64,000 bases of DNA from Bemisia tabaci (lineage: Eukaryota; Arthropoda; Insecta; Hemiptera; Aleyrodidae): assembly GCF_918797505.1 (NCBI RefSeq), contig NC_092793.1:2108001-2172000 (forward strand), given 5' to 3'. The translations under genes and the position numbers were made by a program. The notes under the pieces were generated by a model, which saw only the letters and a program-made list of their open reading frames with translations, did not search any database and was not told where the DNA came from. Positions within the stretch are counted from its first letter, which is position 1, and every line of letters begins with the position of its first letter. Positions 1 through 10,800 of the stretch are shown here, piece by piece.

Positions 1-1214
1 CTTGCCTTGCGCATGCGCAGGAAGGGATGCTACCCCTCTGCCTTCTCATTGGGAGTGCTCCACCGATGCCCAGTCGTGTGAAGTATGGGTTTTTGTCAGC
101 GCCCGCGACTTGGGTGCCAGGTCCCTGGGCCACTCTCACAAGATCATCAAGCTCGACTTGCCTGGCCGAAAGTCAAACTTGACCTCCTGATCATAGAGTC
201 AGCACAAAGACCATGGCACCACAAAAAGGCCGAGTTTGTACATGTTTAGACATCCGGAAGCTCAAGAATAACAATATGACCTCCGTTTTATCCAGTAATC
301 TTCATTTCTCTGGAGAAAATATTCTTGCGCTTGAAAATGTGTTTTCCTACAAAATAAAAAACCTAAATTTTCCAGAAAACTGGCATCTTCTGGACAAAAC
401 GGGCATCATTTTCGGATTCAGCAGCCAAAATTACATAAGAATCACTGTAGGTCCAATGTTAACCTTGTTTCATCTCTCCTATCTTGTTGCACAGAGAAAT
501 TAGATCACTCAGAAAATCACATAACCGCTACACAAAAATGGCCGAAAAAGGCTCCAGGCATGAAAGGACGCATAGAAACCTAGGAAATCCTGTTAGAGGA
601 ATATATGAGCTACATTATTGCACCAAAAAAATGAATCAGTCAGAAACCTTAATAACGAAAAATTGAGGTCAAGGTCATTTTTGGCTCATTTTCAGGCAAA
701 ACTTTGGAGTCTTGCAATGGCTGCAATATTAATCGAACACTGAAAACGATTAAACCATCAAAAAGTGCTCTCTTTAAGCTTTTTGTTCCATATTTGATAA
801 TGAGGGATCTATGCCGACTTTAGACAAACCAACACAACACGAGGTATTACATGCTAAGGAGCACCCCGAATTCTCACATTTATTTACCTTTCTTTTTATT
901 ATGTTAAATTGAAAAATTGCTTTTTTTTCTTTCCTTGACCGCAGAGACTTTTCAAATGTTGAATACAGTTTGGTCCGCACATATCATCCATTCTCTTCTC
1001 TTTACATGAGTAACAGAGAATGGAGAGATAAAAAAAATAAATAATTTCTAATCTGTAGGCATTCCTTAGTACCTTTCAAAATGTTTGTACTTCCTTGATA
1101 GTCCTTGATTTTGTTTTTCAAAAGTTCATGTAAACCCTGCGTCAACCGTATTTTTTTTTACATTCGATGCTTCTATGTATTGATGAATTTTAAGGTCAGT
1201 TGCTCTGTTTTCAG
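1..1214. other. no gene recognised; repeat-like DNA
   Basis: No convincing coding region is seen. The first 190 bases are richer in G+C and open in more than one frame, but have no clear start, splice or homology signal. Bases around 403-440 resemble the repeating motif (ATTCGGATT-CAGCAGC...TACATAAGAA type) of the diverged tandem array at 60,960-61,600, so part of this stretch is probably repeat-derived. Confidence 0.4.
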
Positions 1215-1368
1215 GGTAAACATGGAAGTGGCGAAGAGGATAGGAAAGAAAGGTTGACGCGTATGTCACAAAGATTACCAGAAGGCGAGCACAGCAGACG
1301 GACTAGAGCGGGTAATTTAAATACGTGTGCAGTTGCAACGCAAGAAACTAATGCAGCAACTAACACTG
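1215..1368 (+). CDS. candidate internal exon of an unidentified host gene
   Basis: A polypyrimidine tract ending TTTTCAG (AG at 1,213-1,214) precedes an open stretch of 51 codons plus one base, followed by a GTAATG donor. The peptide is hydrophilic and rich in Glu, Arg and Thr (begins GKHGSGEEDRKERLTRMSQR). I do not recognise the family. The exon starts in phase 0 and ends with one extra base, which fits exactly the two-base start of the candidate exon at 17,193, so the two may be spliced across the transposon-filled intron between them. This is inferred from splice signals and phase only. Alternatives are a chance open frame or a pseudo-exon within a repeat. Confidence 0.4.
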
Positions 1369-2365
1369 GTAATGCTTTACAATTCATTTTATATCACAGT
1401 GAATGTTCCATTAGTCAGTATCAGTTTCTACAGTCTGCAGAGACTGATTTGACAGGCATTTTGATTTTATTGCAAAGCTTGATCCTTTTTGCTCTCAGAA
1501 ATTTTAAGTTTATTGCAGGTAAATCCCCTTTTTTTATTTTTTTCTCCCTTGGTGATAACCTCATGAATGGATAAGGAAAGCTTGCAAAGTGTTGACTTCC
1601 ACCACCTATAGCTTCCAGATTTTACTGCACCAAATGTCCAAACTAACTTTTACTCAGCTCATGTTTTTTCAAAGTGATTATAATTGAGGGGCTTGGAAGC
1701 CAAGGTGCACAGGTGCAGTTTTAAAAATTTGAGACCAGAGATTAGAGCCCAGCCGCCGCATCTGCATGCCATAGGTCGTTATGCTTGCATTTCAACATGG
1801 GAGATACAAGGAAACAACCGGACCTCGCTAGAAGCACAGAAGATAAAAACAGGAAGGAAAGGCAAACGGGAATTAGAAATTCAGACTATTTTGTGTTTTC
1901 CTGTGTTGAAAAAGAAAGGACGGAAATAAGAATAAAATCGTGTGCTCCAGAGCATGTCTTTGATTAAAATTGAGTCGTGCGTGTTTTTTGGTAGTTGCAG
2001 GTATTTTAGGCTATCAGAATACCAAGCGATTTTGTTTGGAAGTCATTTGACGCGGAGAAAACAGCAAATGAGATAAGTGTATTTTTCGTTCAGAGAGGAC
2101 GTGGGATAAATACGACCTTCCATCACTTTAAACCCAATTGCTGGTCTCAATTTGGCTCAACTGAGCTGAAAATTTCAGAAAACGTTCATGAAGGTGTGAG
2201 ACAAGCACTTGTAAATTTTGAAGGTATTCGGAGCACTCTATAGGTCTGAGTAAAATGCAGAACTTCAAACTCTTTTTTCTCCTTGTAATAATAAAAACTG
2301 CACTTATGCGCCTTGTCTTCCAAGTTCCTGTGAAATTCTAGTTTCTGTGAATTTGTTCTGTGAAA

Positions 2366-2700
2366 TGAGTCAGTTAAGTCATTTTTTTTTTTTTTTTTTT
2401 TTATTGTATCATTGGGAAGTAGTAAGTGACTGAAGCTTACAGTGTTTTTCCTAATTGTTTTTGATGACTGCAAACTGGAGAAAAGTCTATTTGAAAGTGC
2501 CAAAAATTAGGATGGTCTAAAACGGCGTTTGAACTGCGCGCTCCTAGGCTTTAAATGTACATGTCAGGATCAATATGGCGGCGGAATGCAAAGGGGAACA
2601 ATAAACGGTGCACAGTGGGAAAAACAGCCGATCTAGCGCCGAAAAAGTCTGAAAATCGGCATGAATGGAAATGGCCGAAATCGGTACGTATGTGTTCCTG
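2366..2700 (-). repeat. end fragment of dispersed repeat, copy 1 (outer half)
   Basis: Starts with TGAGTCAGTTAAG and matches, in reverse complement, the distal part of the compact copy at 32,600-32,847, including the poly(T)/poly(A) tract and the sequence upstream of a GCGCGCAG motif. The other half of this copy lies at about 15,170-15,518. Everything between is later insertion. Confidence 0.6.
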
Positions 2701-3319
2701 AGGACCTGCTGATCAAGTATCAGCCATGTTTTACTTCGTAAGGTCGACCTTGTCAGAGATAATGATGAGAAACGCAAAGGTTAGCGCGGTGCTGATGGAA
2801 GACCGCCTCTGAATGTTTACATTCAATAGCCTCCTATGTTTATTAAAGAGCGTCATGTAGTTACTTTCAATTTTTGTTGGCAATGGCTGACCATTCTAAT
2901 AGAATGAATACCATTTTTTTTTCTTAAATCCACTTTTTTAATTTACAGCAATTTTTTGAAGTTCGTCGCCAAAATAGTAACAAATTCAAACTTCTAAAGA
3001 CTATATCTTTCGAGATCAAGAGAGATCAAGTGAGATTTTTATATCCAGTTACTCGTCATACTATCAAGAATACGATAATCCTTAGTTTGGGTGCGCATCC
3101 GTGCGCCATTAGGAGATATTTGATGAAAAGAAAGTGGACATTTGATAAAAAGAAAGTGGACATATGCTCAAAATGAATGCAAAAGAACGTTGTGCATGGC
3201 GTCAAATCCCACAGTCACATAGGGAGGGGGACAGGAGAGTGCGTGCGCTGTGCGCGCAACTGACGCAACTCACGTTTAACAACAACCGTTTCAGTGTCAT
3301 ATCAGAGTGGAATTGGTAG

Positions 3320-3611
3320 CTGACAAGGGGAGCTTCCCAAGTGTAACCGTAATTTCGAGTTGAAATTTCGCATGAAGATACTAGAGATGATTTTAGGTAT
3401 GCGTATTTTTTCGTTTTTTCGAATGGGGTCGGGAAAGCCCTCAAAAATGGGGCGAAAGATGCGGAAAAATCGCGTGCGCTAGCGGCACAAGGTAAAGATA
3501 GGTGACAGAGGCGATCCATCCTTATCAAAACCGCATGGCCAAACGGTAGCGCGCTCGCCTCGCAGGCGGGTAGTCCCAGGATCGGATCCCGATTCCGGCC
3601 CGTAATTTTAT
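3320..3611 (+). repeat. SINE-like repeat, left inverted copy with tRNA-like segment
   Basis: The sequence is repeated in inverted orientation at 12,923-12,950 plus 13,328-13,590. It ends in a tRNA-like block (about 3,533-3,600): an A-box-like TGGCCAAACGGT, a possible anticodon stem-loop around CTCGCAG, and a B-box-like GGATCGGATCCCGA. Acceptor-stem pairing is poor and no terminator is close, so this is a tRNA-derived SINE head rather than a functional tRNA. The Polinton is inserted in the short spacer between the two inverted copies. Confidence 0.55.
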
Positions 3612-3736
3612 TTTACTTTATGCTTGTTCATTTCTCACTTACTTTATTTTGCACCATTCTCTCCGTCAACCGACTTACGAAGTAGAGCACGTCGTGATTG
3701 AAGATTTTTTACATATGCTGATAAAAACTCGAAGTT

Positions 3737-3742
3737 TCTGTT
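3737..3742. repeat. Polinton target-site duplication, left (TCTGTT)
   Basis: The six bases immediately before the AGT terminus equal the six bases after the ACT terminus (12,802-12,807). A 6-bp duplication is the known hallmark of Polinton/Maverick integration. Confidence 0.92.
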
Positions 3743-4583
3743 AGTAGGGAGAAAATGATGATTTGACCAGGTAAAAAATCCAATAAAAATCGTACAGCGT
3801 TGCATGATGGTGCAGAAAAATATGAATTAAATTACAGTGTTGTATAGGGATTATTATTCAATATGGCAACGCTGTAAAGTAAAAGTATTGCATGTTGCCC
3901 CTTCAATAATCGGGTTATGCAATCGTGTAATGTAGCCCCTTCAATCTGCGGTTTATGCAATGGTGTATTTTTCAAGATGGCGCAGCAGCGTTGCCGGACG
4001 GTGCACTTAAAGAAATGATTGAATTATTGGTGAAATTTAGCAACATCGCATTTTACAGTGTTGCCAGATGGGGTGAGAAATTAGTTAATTTTTCGATACA
4101 ATGTTGCCAGATTGTGCAAAAAATTCGGATTTTCGGACTTGTACAAATTTTCGGTTTCGGAAGACCGTATCTAACAGTATGGGCCTGGTATCGGATACTG
4201 TAGATTAGGGTCTGATCCGGGAAATTGAAAAATTTTCGGAAAATCACCCTCCTCCGATCCGTTGCGGATCGATGCGATTCTTTTCTACTTTCGAAAATCG
4301 GAAAACTGTACGGATCGAATTTCGATACGACTTTTCGTTTCCGAGATTTCGGACTTGTAAAATTTTCGGCTTCGAAAGACCGTATTTTACAGTATGGGGC
4401 TGCTATCGGAGACTGGAGATTAGGGTCTGATTCGGTAATTTACATTTTTTAGCGCTTGGAGATGCGTACGGGAACCTTGCGACTGGGATTGGGTATTGCA
4501 ATATTCAGTTTGATGAATCAAAAAATTTTATTATTTTTTTGTCGGATATTTACAGTTAAAGGTACAGTTTAAAACAGTTCGCG
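3743..4583 (+). repeat. Polinton left terminal inverted repeat
   Basis: About 840 bp, matching 11,978-12,801 in reverse complement with only scattered differences and a small indel near the inner end. The inner limit is AAAACAGTTCGCG. On the minus strand it contains an AATAAA motif (about 4,527-4,533) that could serve as poly(A) signal for the minus-strand gene ending at 4,763. Confidence 0.92.
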
Positions 4584-4745
4584 TTTAGAAAACGCAAACG
4601 CAAACGCGTTCAGAAAACGCAAACGCAAACGCGTTCAGAAAGCGCAAACGCAAACGCGTTCAGAAAACGCAAACGCAAACGCGTTCAGAAAACGCAAACG
4701 CAAACGCGTTTAGAAAACGTACACGTTCAGAAAACGTGCGCGTTC
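4581..4745. repeat. 25-bp tandem repeat just inside the left TIR
   Basis: About 6.5 copies of a unit GCGTTCAGAAAACGCAAAC plus GCAAAC, with unit starts at 4,581, 4,606, 4,631, 4,656, 4,681 and 4,706. Each unit contains short ACGC steps. It directly abuts the TIR and the 3' end of the minus-strand membrane protein gene. No equivalent array is present at the right TIR. Confidence 0.9.
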
Positions 4746-4762
4746 TAAAAACGTGAGGGTTG

Positions 4763-5098
4763 TCAACCACAAACATCGATTCCCTCTCCTTCTCCGAACT
4801 TTAAATCAACACTTATATCATCGACTTTCCGATTTTTATTTTTCCGGGCCATCCTGATGAAACGGAACTTGCAGTTGGATGATATGTACTTAGAGTACAG
4901 GTACGGAGCGGAGCAAATAAGCGCCAGTAAACTCAAGATGAATAGAAGAACGTCCGTCAAGGTAGAGGGTGCACATTTGATTTCCGGACAGACCGGGCAC
5001 ATTGTGATGTTTGCTTCGGATGAGTTTTCCGCTACCGTTGTGGAATTCACTCCAACAACAGCAATGATGATGGTGATGAGAAATATTTTATCAATCAT
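4763..5098 (-). CDS. small type I membrane protein encoded in the Polinton
   Basis: 111 residues, family not recognised. Residues 1-19 form a signal peptide (Lys4 then IFLITIIIAVVGV and a small-residue cleavage region). A short lumenal or extracellular part follows with two N-glycosylation sequons (NSS, NIT) and a Cys cluster CPVCPEIKC. A membrane span lies at about residues 48-68 (DVLLFILSLLALICSAPYLY), then a basic stretch (RMARKNKNRK) and an acidic Gly-rich tail. A TATA box (GTATAAATAGT, 5,144-5,134) lies about 35-45 bases upstream of the ATG at 5,098, so the start is well supported. Transcription runs toward the left TIR, which holds an AATAAA. The topology suggests a surface or secretory-pathway role in a virus-like life cycle, but that is inference. 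The reading frame is intact although the polymerase gene is not. Confidence 0.7.
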   Translation of the reverse strand: MIDKIFLITIIIAVVGVNSTTVAENSSEANITMCPVCPEIKCAPSTLTDVLLFILSLLALICSAPYLYSKYISSNCKFRFIRMARKNKNRKVDDISVDLKFGEGEGIDVCG

Positions 5099-5128
5099 GA
5101 TTTTTTCCTTGCGATACTGAGAAGAGAA

Positions 5129-5158
5129 TGCATACTATTTATACGAAATCTTTACTAT
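5129..5158 (-). promoter_or_regulatory. TATA box overlapping the stop codon of the upstream frame
   Basis: On the minus strand GTATAAATAGTATGCA supplies both the TAA stop of the frame ending at 5,139 and a TATAAATA box for the gene starting at 5,098. The 30-base block recurs with one mismatch at 11,947-11,976 on the plus strand, where it contains the integrase stop codon. Confidence 0.65.
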
Positions 5159-5378
5159 AGAGAGCCGCTCTCCTCTCTCTGGTGTATAATACTATGCGAA
5201 TCGCACTCAAAAGTCTGCATATCTTCCAGTCCCGTTCGTCTACTTTCTTGTACCCCTGCTTTAAGAAGTACATTATTTCATGCTCGTCTGCGACACATTC
5301 TAGGAGATGGCAAAATCTTTCCGTTATCTCAACTAACCCATAACACTGACGGGATCGGAAGTGTCTATTGAGCTGAAA
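5139..5378 (-). CDS. small Polinton reading frame, unknown function, no clear start
   Basis: An open frame of 79 codons whose only ATG is at 5,273 (44 residues from there). The peptide looks like real protein: mixed charge, regular hydrophobics, a segment MYFLKQGYKKVDERDWKICR and the end ALYSKDFV. The last five residues, SKDFV, are the same as the last five of the integrase, encoded by a shared 30-base block. It overlaps the 3' end of the frame at 5,333-5,536 in another phase, so the two may be halves of one gene split by a frameshift. No homology is recognised. Confidence 0.4.
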   Translation of the reverse strand, partial: FQLNRHFRSRQCYGLVEITERFCHLLECVADEHEIMYFLKQGYKKVDERDWKICRLLSAIRIVLYTRERRAALYSKDFV

Positions 5379-5536
5379 TTAAGATGGTGGAACAACTTGT
5401 CAGGAAAAAGGAGTCTGGCAAACTTGTTCAAAAGCTCTGCTCGTATTCCTGGAATCTTGAAAGAGAGAGCCTCATATACCGTGTCCAAGGTGTTCATCGC
5501 TCTAATCGATTGTGATTTGAGGGTTGGAGCGTCCAT
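5333..5536 (-). CDS. small Polinton protein, unknown function
   Basis: 67 residues from the ATG at 5,536 (the frame is open slightly further upstream from a GTG at 5,584). The peptide is predicted soluble with amphipathic segments (ALSFKIPGIRAELLNKFARL). A TATA box (GTATAAATAGT, 5,593-5,583) lies about 50 bases before the ATG and matches the one in front of the membrane protein gene, which favours this start. The frame overlaps the open frame at 5,139-5,378 by about 45 bases, so a frameshift could have split a longer gene. I do not recognise a family. Confidence 0.45.
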   Translation of the reverse strand: MDAPTLKSQSIRAMNTLDTVYEALSFKIPGIRAELLNKFARLLFPDKLFHHLNFSSIDTSDPVSVMG

Positions 5537-5582
5537 ACTTGACGAGTTCTTGTTTTGAAATGATCGATCACACTTCCTCGAC

Positions 5583-5593
5583 ACTATTTATAC
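5583..5593 (-). promoter_or_regulatory. TATA box for minus-strand small gene
   Basis: Minus-strand GTATAAATAGT, identical over 11 bases to the box at 5,134-5,144. It faces away from the polymerase gene, so the interval 5,600-7,880 is a divergent intergenic region. Confidence 0.55.
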
Positions 5594-5658
5594 GTTCCCT
5601 GACCAGAATTGTTAATTTTTCCCACTTGTATGAAAGCGTAGTTTTATATTACTACTAC

Positions 5659-7340
5659 AAATTATGACTACACAGTTTGTCCGAGTGTAATCGAGTCTGG
5701 TGATTAGCAAATACTACTATACAGGGTGTTTCAGACCACCCGTACCAGGCCTTTTTCTCGGTTGTTTTAGGTCGTACGAAGTCGGGAACCGCGGGGTTGA
5801 ATAGGGATTTGACCCCAAGGAATCCGAATTTCGTGGTCCCGAAACCCCCCCCCCCCCCACCCTCCCTTGGGGGGTAAAGGGGGGTCACGATGCTAAAAGT
5901 CACGGTTCCCGACCGAATTGCGGATTCATCGCATCAGAATTGAAAAGCACGGAAAATTTCACGTGAATTTGACCCCTAAAAATCCATAATCGGCCCATCC
6001 AAGGCCCAAAAATGATCCCCTAAAGAGGGGGACAGTACCCCCCTCCATAATTTCTCTTTGGTCCCAAAATTGACGTAGATTCTCCAGAAAAAGATGGTTT
6101 CCCAGGTAATCGACCCCGAGAAATCCAAATTTCATGGTCCCGAAGCTCCTCTAGCCCCCCTTGGGAGGTAAACGGGGGACCCAATTTTAAAAATCGGGGC
6201 TCCTTTCCGAATCGCAAATTGATTGCATCCAAATTGAGGAGCAGAACACTTTTACATCTTCAGTGACCCCCAAGAGTTTTAATTGACCCCTCTGAACGGC
6301 AGAAAGTAACCCATGAGGAGGGGGGCTCCGTCCCCGCCAAAAATTTCTCAAGATTCCTCTTTGGTCGCAAAATTGACGTCGATGCTCCAGAAAAAGACGG
6401 TTTTCCAGGTAATCGACCCTGAGGACTCTGAATTTCATGGTCCCTAAGCTCCGCTACCCGCCCTTTTGGGCAGAAACCGCCTTTTTTTGGAGAATCGACG
6501 TCAATTCTGCGACCAAAGAGGAATCTTGAGTAATTTTTGGCGGGAGTGGAGCCCCCCTCCTCATGGGTTACCTTCTGCCGTTCAGAGGGGTCAATTTAAA
6601 CTCTTGGGGGTTACTGAAGATGTAAAAGTGTTCTGCTCCTCAATTTGGATGCAATCAATTTGCGATTCGGAAAGGAGCCCCGATTTTTAAAATTGGGTCC
6701 CCCGTTTACCTCCCAAGGGGGGCTAGAGGAGCTTCGGGACCATGAAATTTGGATTTCTCGGGGTCGATTACCTGGGAAACCATCTTTTTCTGGAGAATCT
6801 ACGTCAATTTTGAGACCAAAGAGAAATTATGGAGGGGGGTACTGTCTCCCTCTTTAGGGGGTCAATTTTGGGCCTTGGATGGGCCGATTATGGATTTTTA
6901 GGGGTCAATTTCACGTAAAATTTTCCGTGCTTTTCAATTCTGATGCGATTTATCCGCAATTCGGTCGGGAACCGTGACTTTTAGCATCGTGACCCCCCTT
7001 TACCCCCCAAGGGAGGGTGGGGGGGGGGGGTTTCGGGACCACGAAATTCGGATTCCTTGGGGTCAAATCCCTATTCAACCCCGCGGTTCCCGACTTCGTA
7101 CGACCTAAAACAACCGAGAAAAAGGCCTGGTACGGGTGGTCTGAAACACCCTGTATTTACTTTGATCTAAATTACGACGACACAGTTTGTCCGAGTGTAA
7201 CCGAATCTGGTGATTAAGAAATACTTCTATATTAACTTTTATCTAAATCATGACTCCACACTTTCTCCGAGTGTAACCGAGTTTGGTGGTGAACGAATAC
7301 TACTATATTTACTCTGAGGTAAATTATGACTTTACAGTTT
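5659..7340. repeat. 76-bp tandem repeat, interrupted by a transposon
   Basis: Unit starts AAATTATGAC at 5,659, 7,169, 7,245 and 7,321. Subtracting the inserted element 5,722-7,153 and one TA restores exactly 76 bases for the interrupted unit. Units carry CCGAGTGTAA-CCGAG-TCTGGTG. This lies in the intergenic region upstream of the polymerase gene. Confidence 0.85.
5722..7153. mobile_element. TA-flanked palindromic element (CAGGGTG...CACCCTG), 1.43 kb
   Basis: A nearly complete inverted repeat around a centre near 6,437, starting CAGGGTGTTTCAGACC and ending with its complement, flanked by TA at 5,720-5,721 and 7,154-7,155. The insertion splits one unit of the 76-bp array and the repeat period confirms a 2-bp TA duplication. 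TA duplication is typical of Tc1/mariner-type transposons. No transposase is encoded, and the open frames on both strands are mirror images of each other. The 365-bp element at 57,616 is a short relative. Confidence 0.88.
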
Positions 7341-7879
7341 CTTTTCACTCGGTTATGAAAAGTGTAAATTTGTCTCCGAGCGAAAGTCCGTCGGTCTAGG
7401 TTTTGATGACATTAGAAAACCTCAAGTTTAAAATAGTTTTCACTCGTTCACTCTGAAATCTTTTCAATGAACAGAATCTAGCAAACGTAAAGATAGTATA
7501 GATTTTCTGTTGTGACAAACTCAGAAAACTTAGAGCTTAAAAAAGTATCACTTGTTCGCTCTGAAATTTTCTCAATGAACAGAATCTAGCAAACGTAAAG
7601 CTAGTATAGATTTTCTGTTGTGACAAACTCAGAAAACTTAGAGCTTAAAGTAGTATCAGTTGTTCGCTCTGAAATTTTCTCAGGGAACAGAATCTAGCAA
7701 ACGTAAAGATAGTGTAGATTTTCTGTGGTGACAAACTCAGAAAACCCCGAGCTTAAAATAGTATCACTTGTTCGCTCTGAAATTTTCTCAATGAACAGAA
7801 TCTAGCAAACGATAAGATAGTGTAGATTTCCTTTTCTTACCGACTCGGAAAACGTTGAGCTTAAAATAGTATCTTTATC
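7340..7879 (+). repeat. 108-bp tandem repeat upstream of the polymerase gene
   Basis: The marker TCTAGCAAACG occurs at 7,477, 7,585, 7,693 and 7,801, exactly 108 bases apart, with a degenerate first unit before it. Each unit ends in a TTAAAATAGTATC-like block similar to the element's TATA motif, and the last one runs directly into the polymerase ATG at 7,880. The array may supply repeated promoter elements. Confidence 0.88.
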
Positions 7880-10800
7880 ATGGCTGCTCAAGAACAAACA
7901 CAACAGATTGTTGAAACTTTCATCCAATGTGATATTTGTGATGAATTTTATAAAGAAGGTGTAAAGCACGAACAGTGTGCGGAACAAATTAAGAAGGAGG
8001 AGGGTATCAACGATGAAACGCATATTAAACAGGAGCACAGCGCGCTCATCCATTTTGATCTTTGTGATGAGTTTTATGCGGACGGAGAGAATCATGAGCA
8101 ATCTCCCGAACATAATGAAAAGATGTTCACCATGAAGGACACCTCATCACCTACCGACAACGATGAGAATCAAGAATATTGTGACACGTGCAAGATCTCA
8201 TACCATAAAAGAGAAAAACATGAAGAATCTGCAAGTCACATAAGAAATTTGTTTGAGACTAAAGTACCGATTGTTCAAGTTGAGACTGCTTGTCAAAGTA
8301 GGTTGAAAACATTTTTCATCACGAACCTCCAACCGGAGATTCTCATCATCGATGACTACCTACTATCAGCTAAAGACCTCGTGATTGGAAAAATTAAAGA
8401 AGAACTCACCGACGAGGCATTGAAGGTAAATATACTAGTTTACGCAGAATACGAGAAAGCTGACGATAAGGACAAGGAAGGAATGCAGTTGAAAAAATTC
8501 AAGACTAAAAACGAAGCTGTTTTCGCGTCAACGGATCTGGACGAGTATTATGAAAAGTTCAGGGCCAAGATCAATAAAGAGTCATTCGATTTTCACATGA
8601 ACGGATCCGGGTGGGTGCTGAAGAAGATACAAGGTATGGAGCTACGTGTCAACCGCTATTACGCGTTACATCGAGGAGGAACGTACGTTAAGCTTCCGTT
8701 TCGAACGAACAATGTTGTCAATGTAAATAACGGTGAATATAACGATTGTTTCTTCTTCGCAATGTTGGCAAAGTTCGTCCCGAAGGAAGAGAAGTATAAA
8801 TATGATCCGGCTAAATATGTAGATATACTCCATCATTATGATTTCTCGGTCGTTCGATTCCCCACGAGCATAGATGACATTATCAAATTCGAGAAATGGA
8901 ACAACGTATCGGTTTCGGTATTTGGGCTCCATGAGAGTTTGGTGTCCAACAAGAAAAAGTATACAGTTTACCCAATTAAAGTTGCCGACCCGGAAAAAGA
9001 GGACCACACCGACCTACTATATCTCTCAACCCCCGTACCTTTCAGTTACCATTATTGCTGGATCAAGAACTTTGAACAACTTGTACGAAAACAGTTGACA
9101 AAACATGCAAATCGTATCTACATCTGCAAGAAATGCTTTACGCACAAGTACTCGATGGAGCAATTGAATCAACATAAAGTTCTTTGCTCTTTAGTTAGCA
9201 AATACGCGTTCCTGGCTTCATTTCCCGACGAGCGATACCTCAAATTCAAAAATCACCATAAGGAAATAAAACATAATTACGTAATTTACGCAGACTTTGA
9301 AGCCTACTTAGAACAACTTAATGGTGACTCGGAGCATCCAGCTTCTGCGTATAGGCGACACTTCTCAAATTCTTACGCTTACCTCCTCGTCACGGAGGAT
9401 CCCGAATTTAAAATGACGGAACCGAAACTGTACCGTGGCGAAGAGGCACATATCAAATTTCTGGATGATATAATCACTCTGGTAGAAAGAATCAGTGAGA
9501 GTTACAACGACAAAGAGGGAAAAATAATAATGACACCTGAAGATCGGGCCTCATTTGAAGCGGAAAATAGGTTTGGACATTGCGAGGTGGATTTCTCACA
9601 ACCAGGTATCGTGAAGGTAAGGGATCATGACCATCAGAAGAGAGCGGGAGGGAAAACAGGGTCCAATTATCGAAAGCCTTATGTTCAAATTGCAATCTTA
9701 TTTTCCGACATGAGAAATGTGTTAGAGTCGTCCTGCACAATGGTAGCAGGTATGATTTCCATAAGGTAGTGCTGGCTCTGAACAAATATCCTCATAGCGT
9801 CGAAATAATACCACACACGGAGGAAAATTACATCAGCATGACGGTCCATCTGGGTAACAGGTTTTCGATCAAGTTCATCGACTCGTTCCGTTTCCTCCCC
9901 GCGTCGTTGGATAAACTGGTTCAGACGATCCCGCGCGAATCTTTTGTTCGCACGAGGAAGCTCACTCGCACTGACAATGAGTTCGATATGGTTTGTCGGA
10001 AAGCTCCGTTCCCGTACGATTACGTTGACAATCCGGCCAAGCTGAACGAGCCGCGTCCACCACCGCGAGAGGCTTTCTTCAACACCCTGACTCAAACGGA
10101 CATCTCCGAAGAGGAATACCAAAGGTTTCTCCAAGTTTGGCAAACTTTCAATTTCCGTAATCTCGGCGAGTATTCAGATTTCTACTTGCGACTCGATGTG
10201 TGCCTCCTCAGCGATGTGTTCGAGGAGTTCCGACTCTTTGGGATGAAAAACTATGGTTTGGACTGTGCCAACTACTTAACGCTACCCGGTTTCGCTTTCG
10301 ACGCCTTCTTAAAAATAACTAATGTGAAAATTCAACTCTTCAATGATATGGATATGGTATTCATGATTATGAGCTCGATCCGAGGTGGGATAACACAGGT
10401 GGTGAAACGGCACGCTCTCGCAAACAATCCTTTGATACCGGATCAGTTTGATCCTAAAAAACCAGTGAACTATATACAATACTTGGATGTGACGGCACTT
10501 TACGCACACACCATGAGAAAGCATCTACCCTACGATAACTACACTTGGGTCCCGGAAGGAGAAGAGTTGCTAACTCTGGCGAAAACTATAATCAACCATC
10601 CCGACGACGCTCCTTTCGGGTACATACTCGATGTAGATATTGAATATCCAGAACACCTCCACGACCTGCACAAGGACCTTCCGTTCTTGTGCCGGAACGA
10701 AATACCACCATCGGGAGCGGGGAAATATACGAAACTATTGACGATTCTAGCTAATAAAAACAACTATGTTATCCACTATGTAATGTTGAAAGAAGCGCTC

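Noticed and set aside
3533..3600. functional tRNA gene
   Set aside because: Box-like motifs are present but stem pairing is poor and the sequence is part of a longer inverted repeat, so SINE-derived.
4581..4745. CRISPR-like array
   Set aside because: Units are contiguous 25-bp repeats without unique spacers, inside a eukaryotic transposon.
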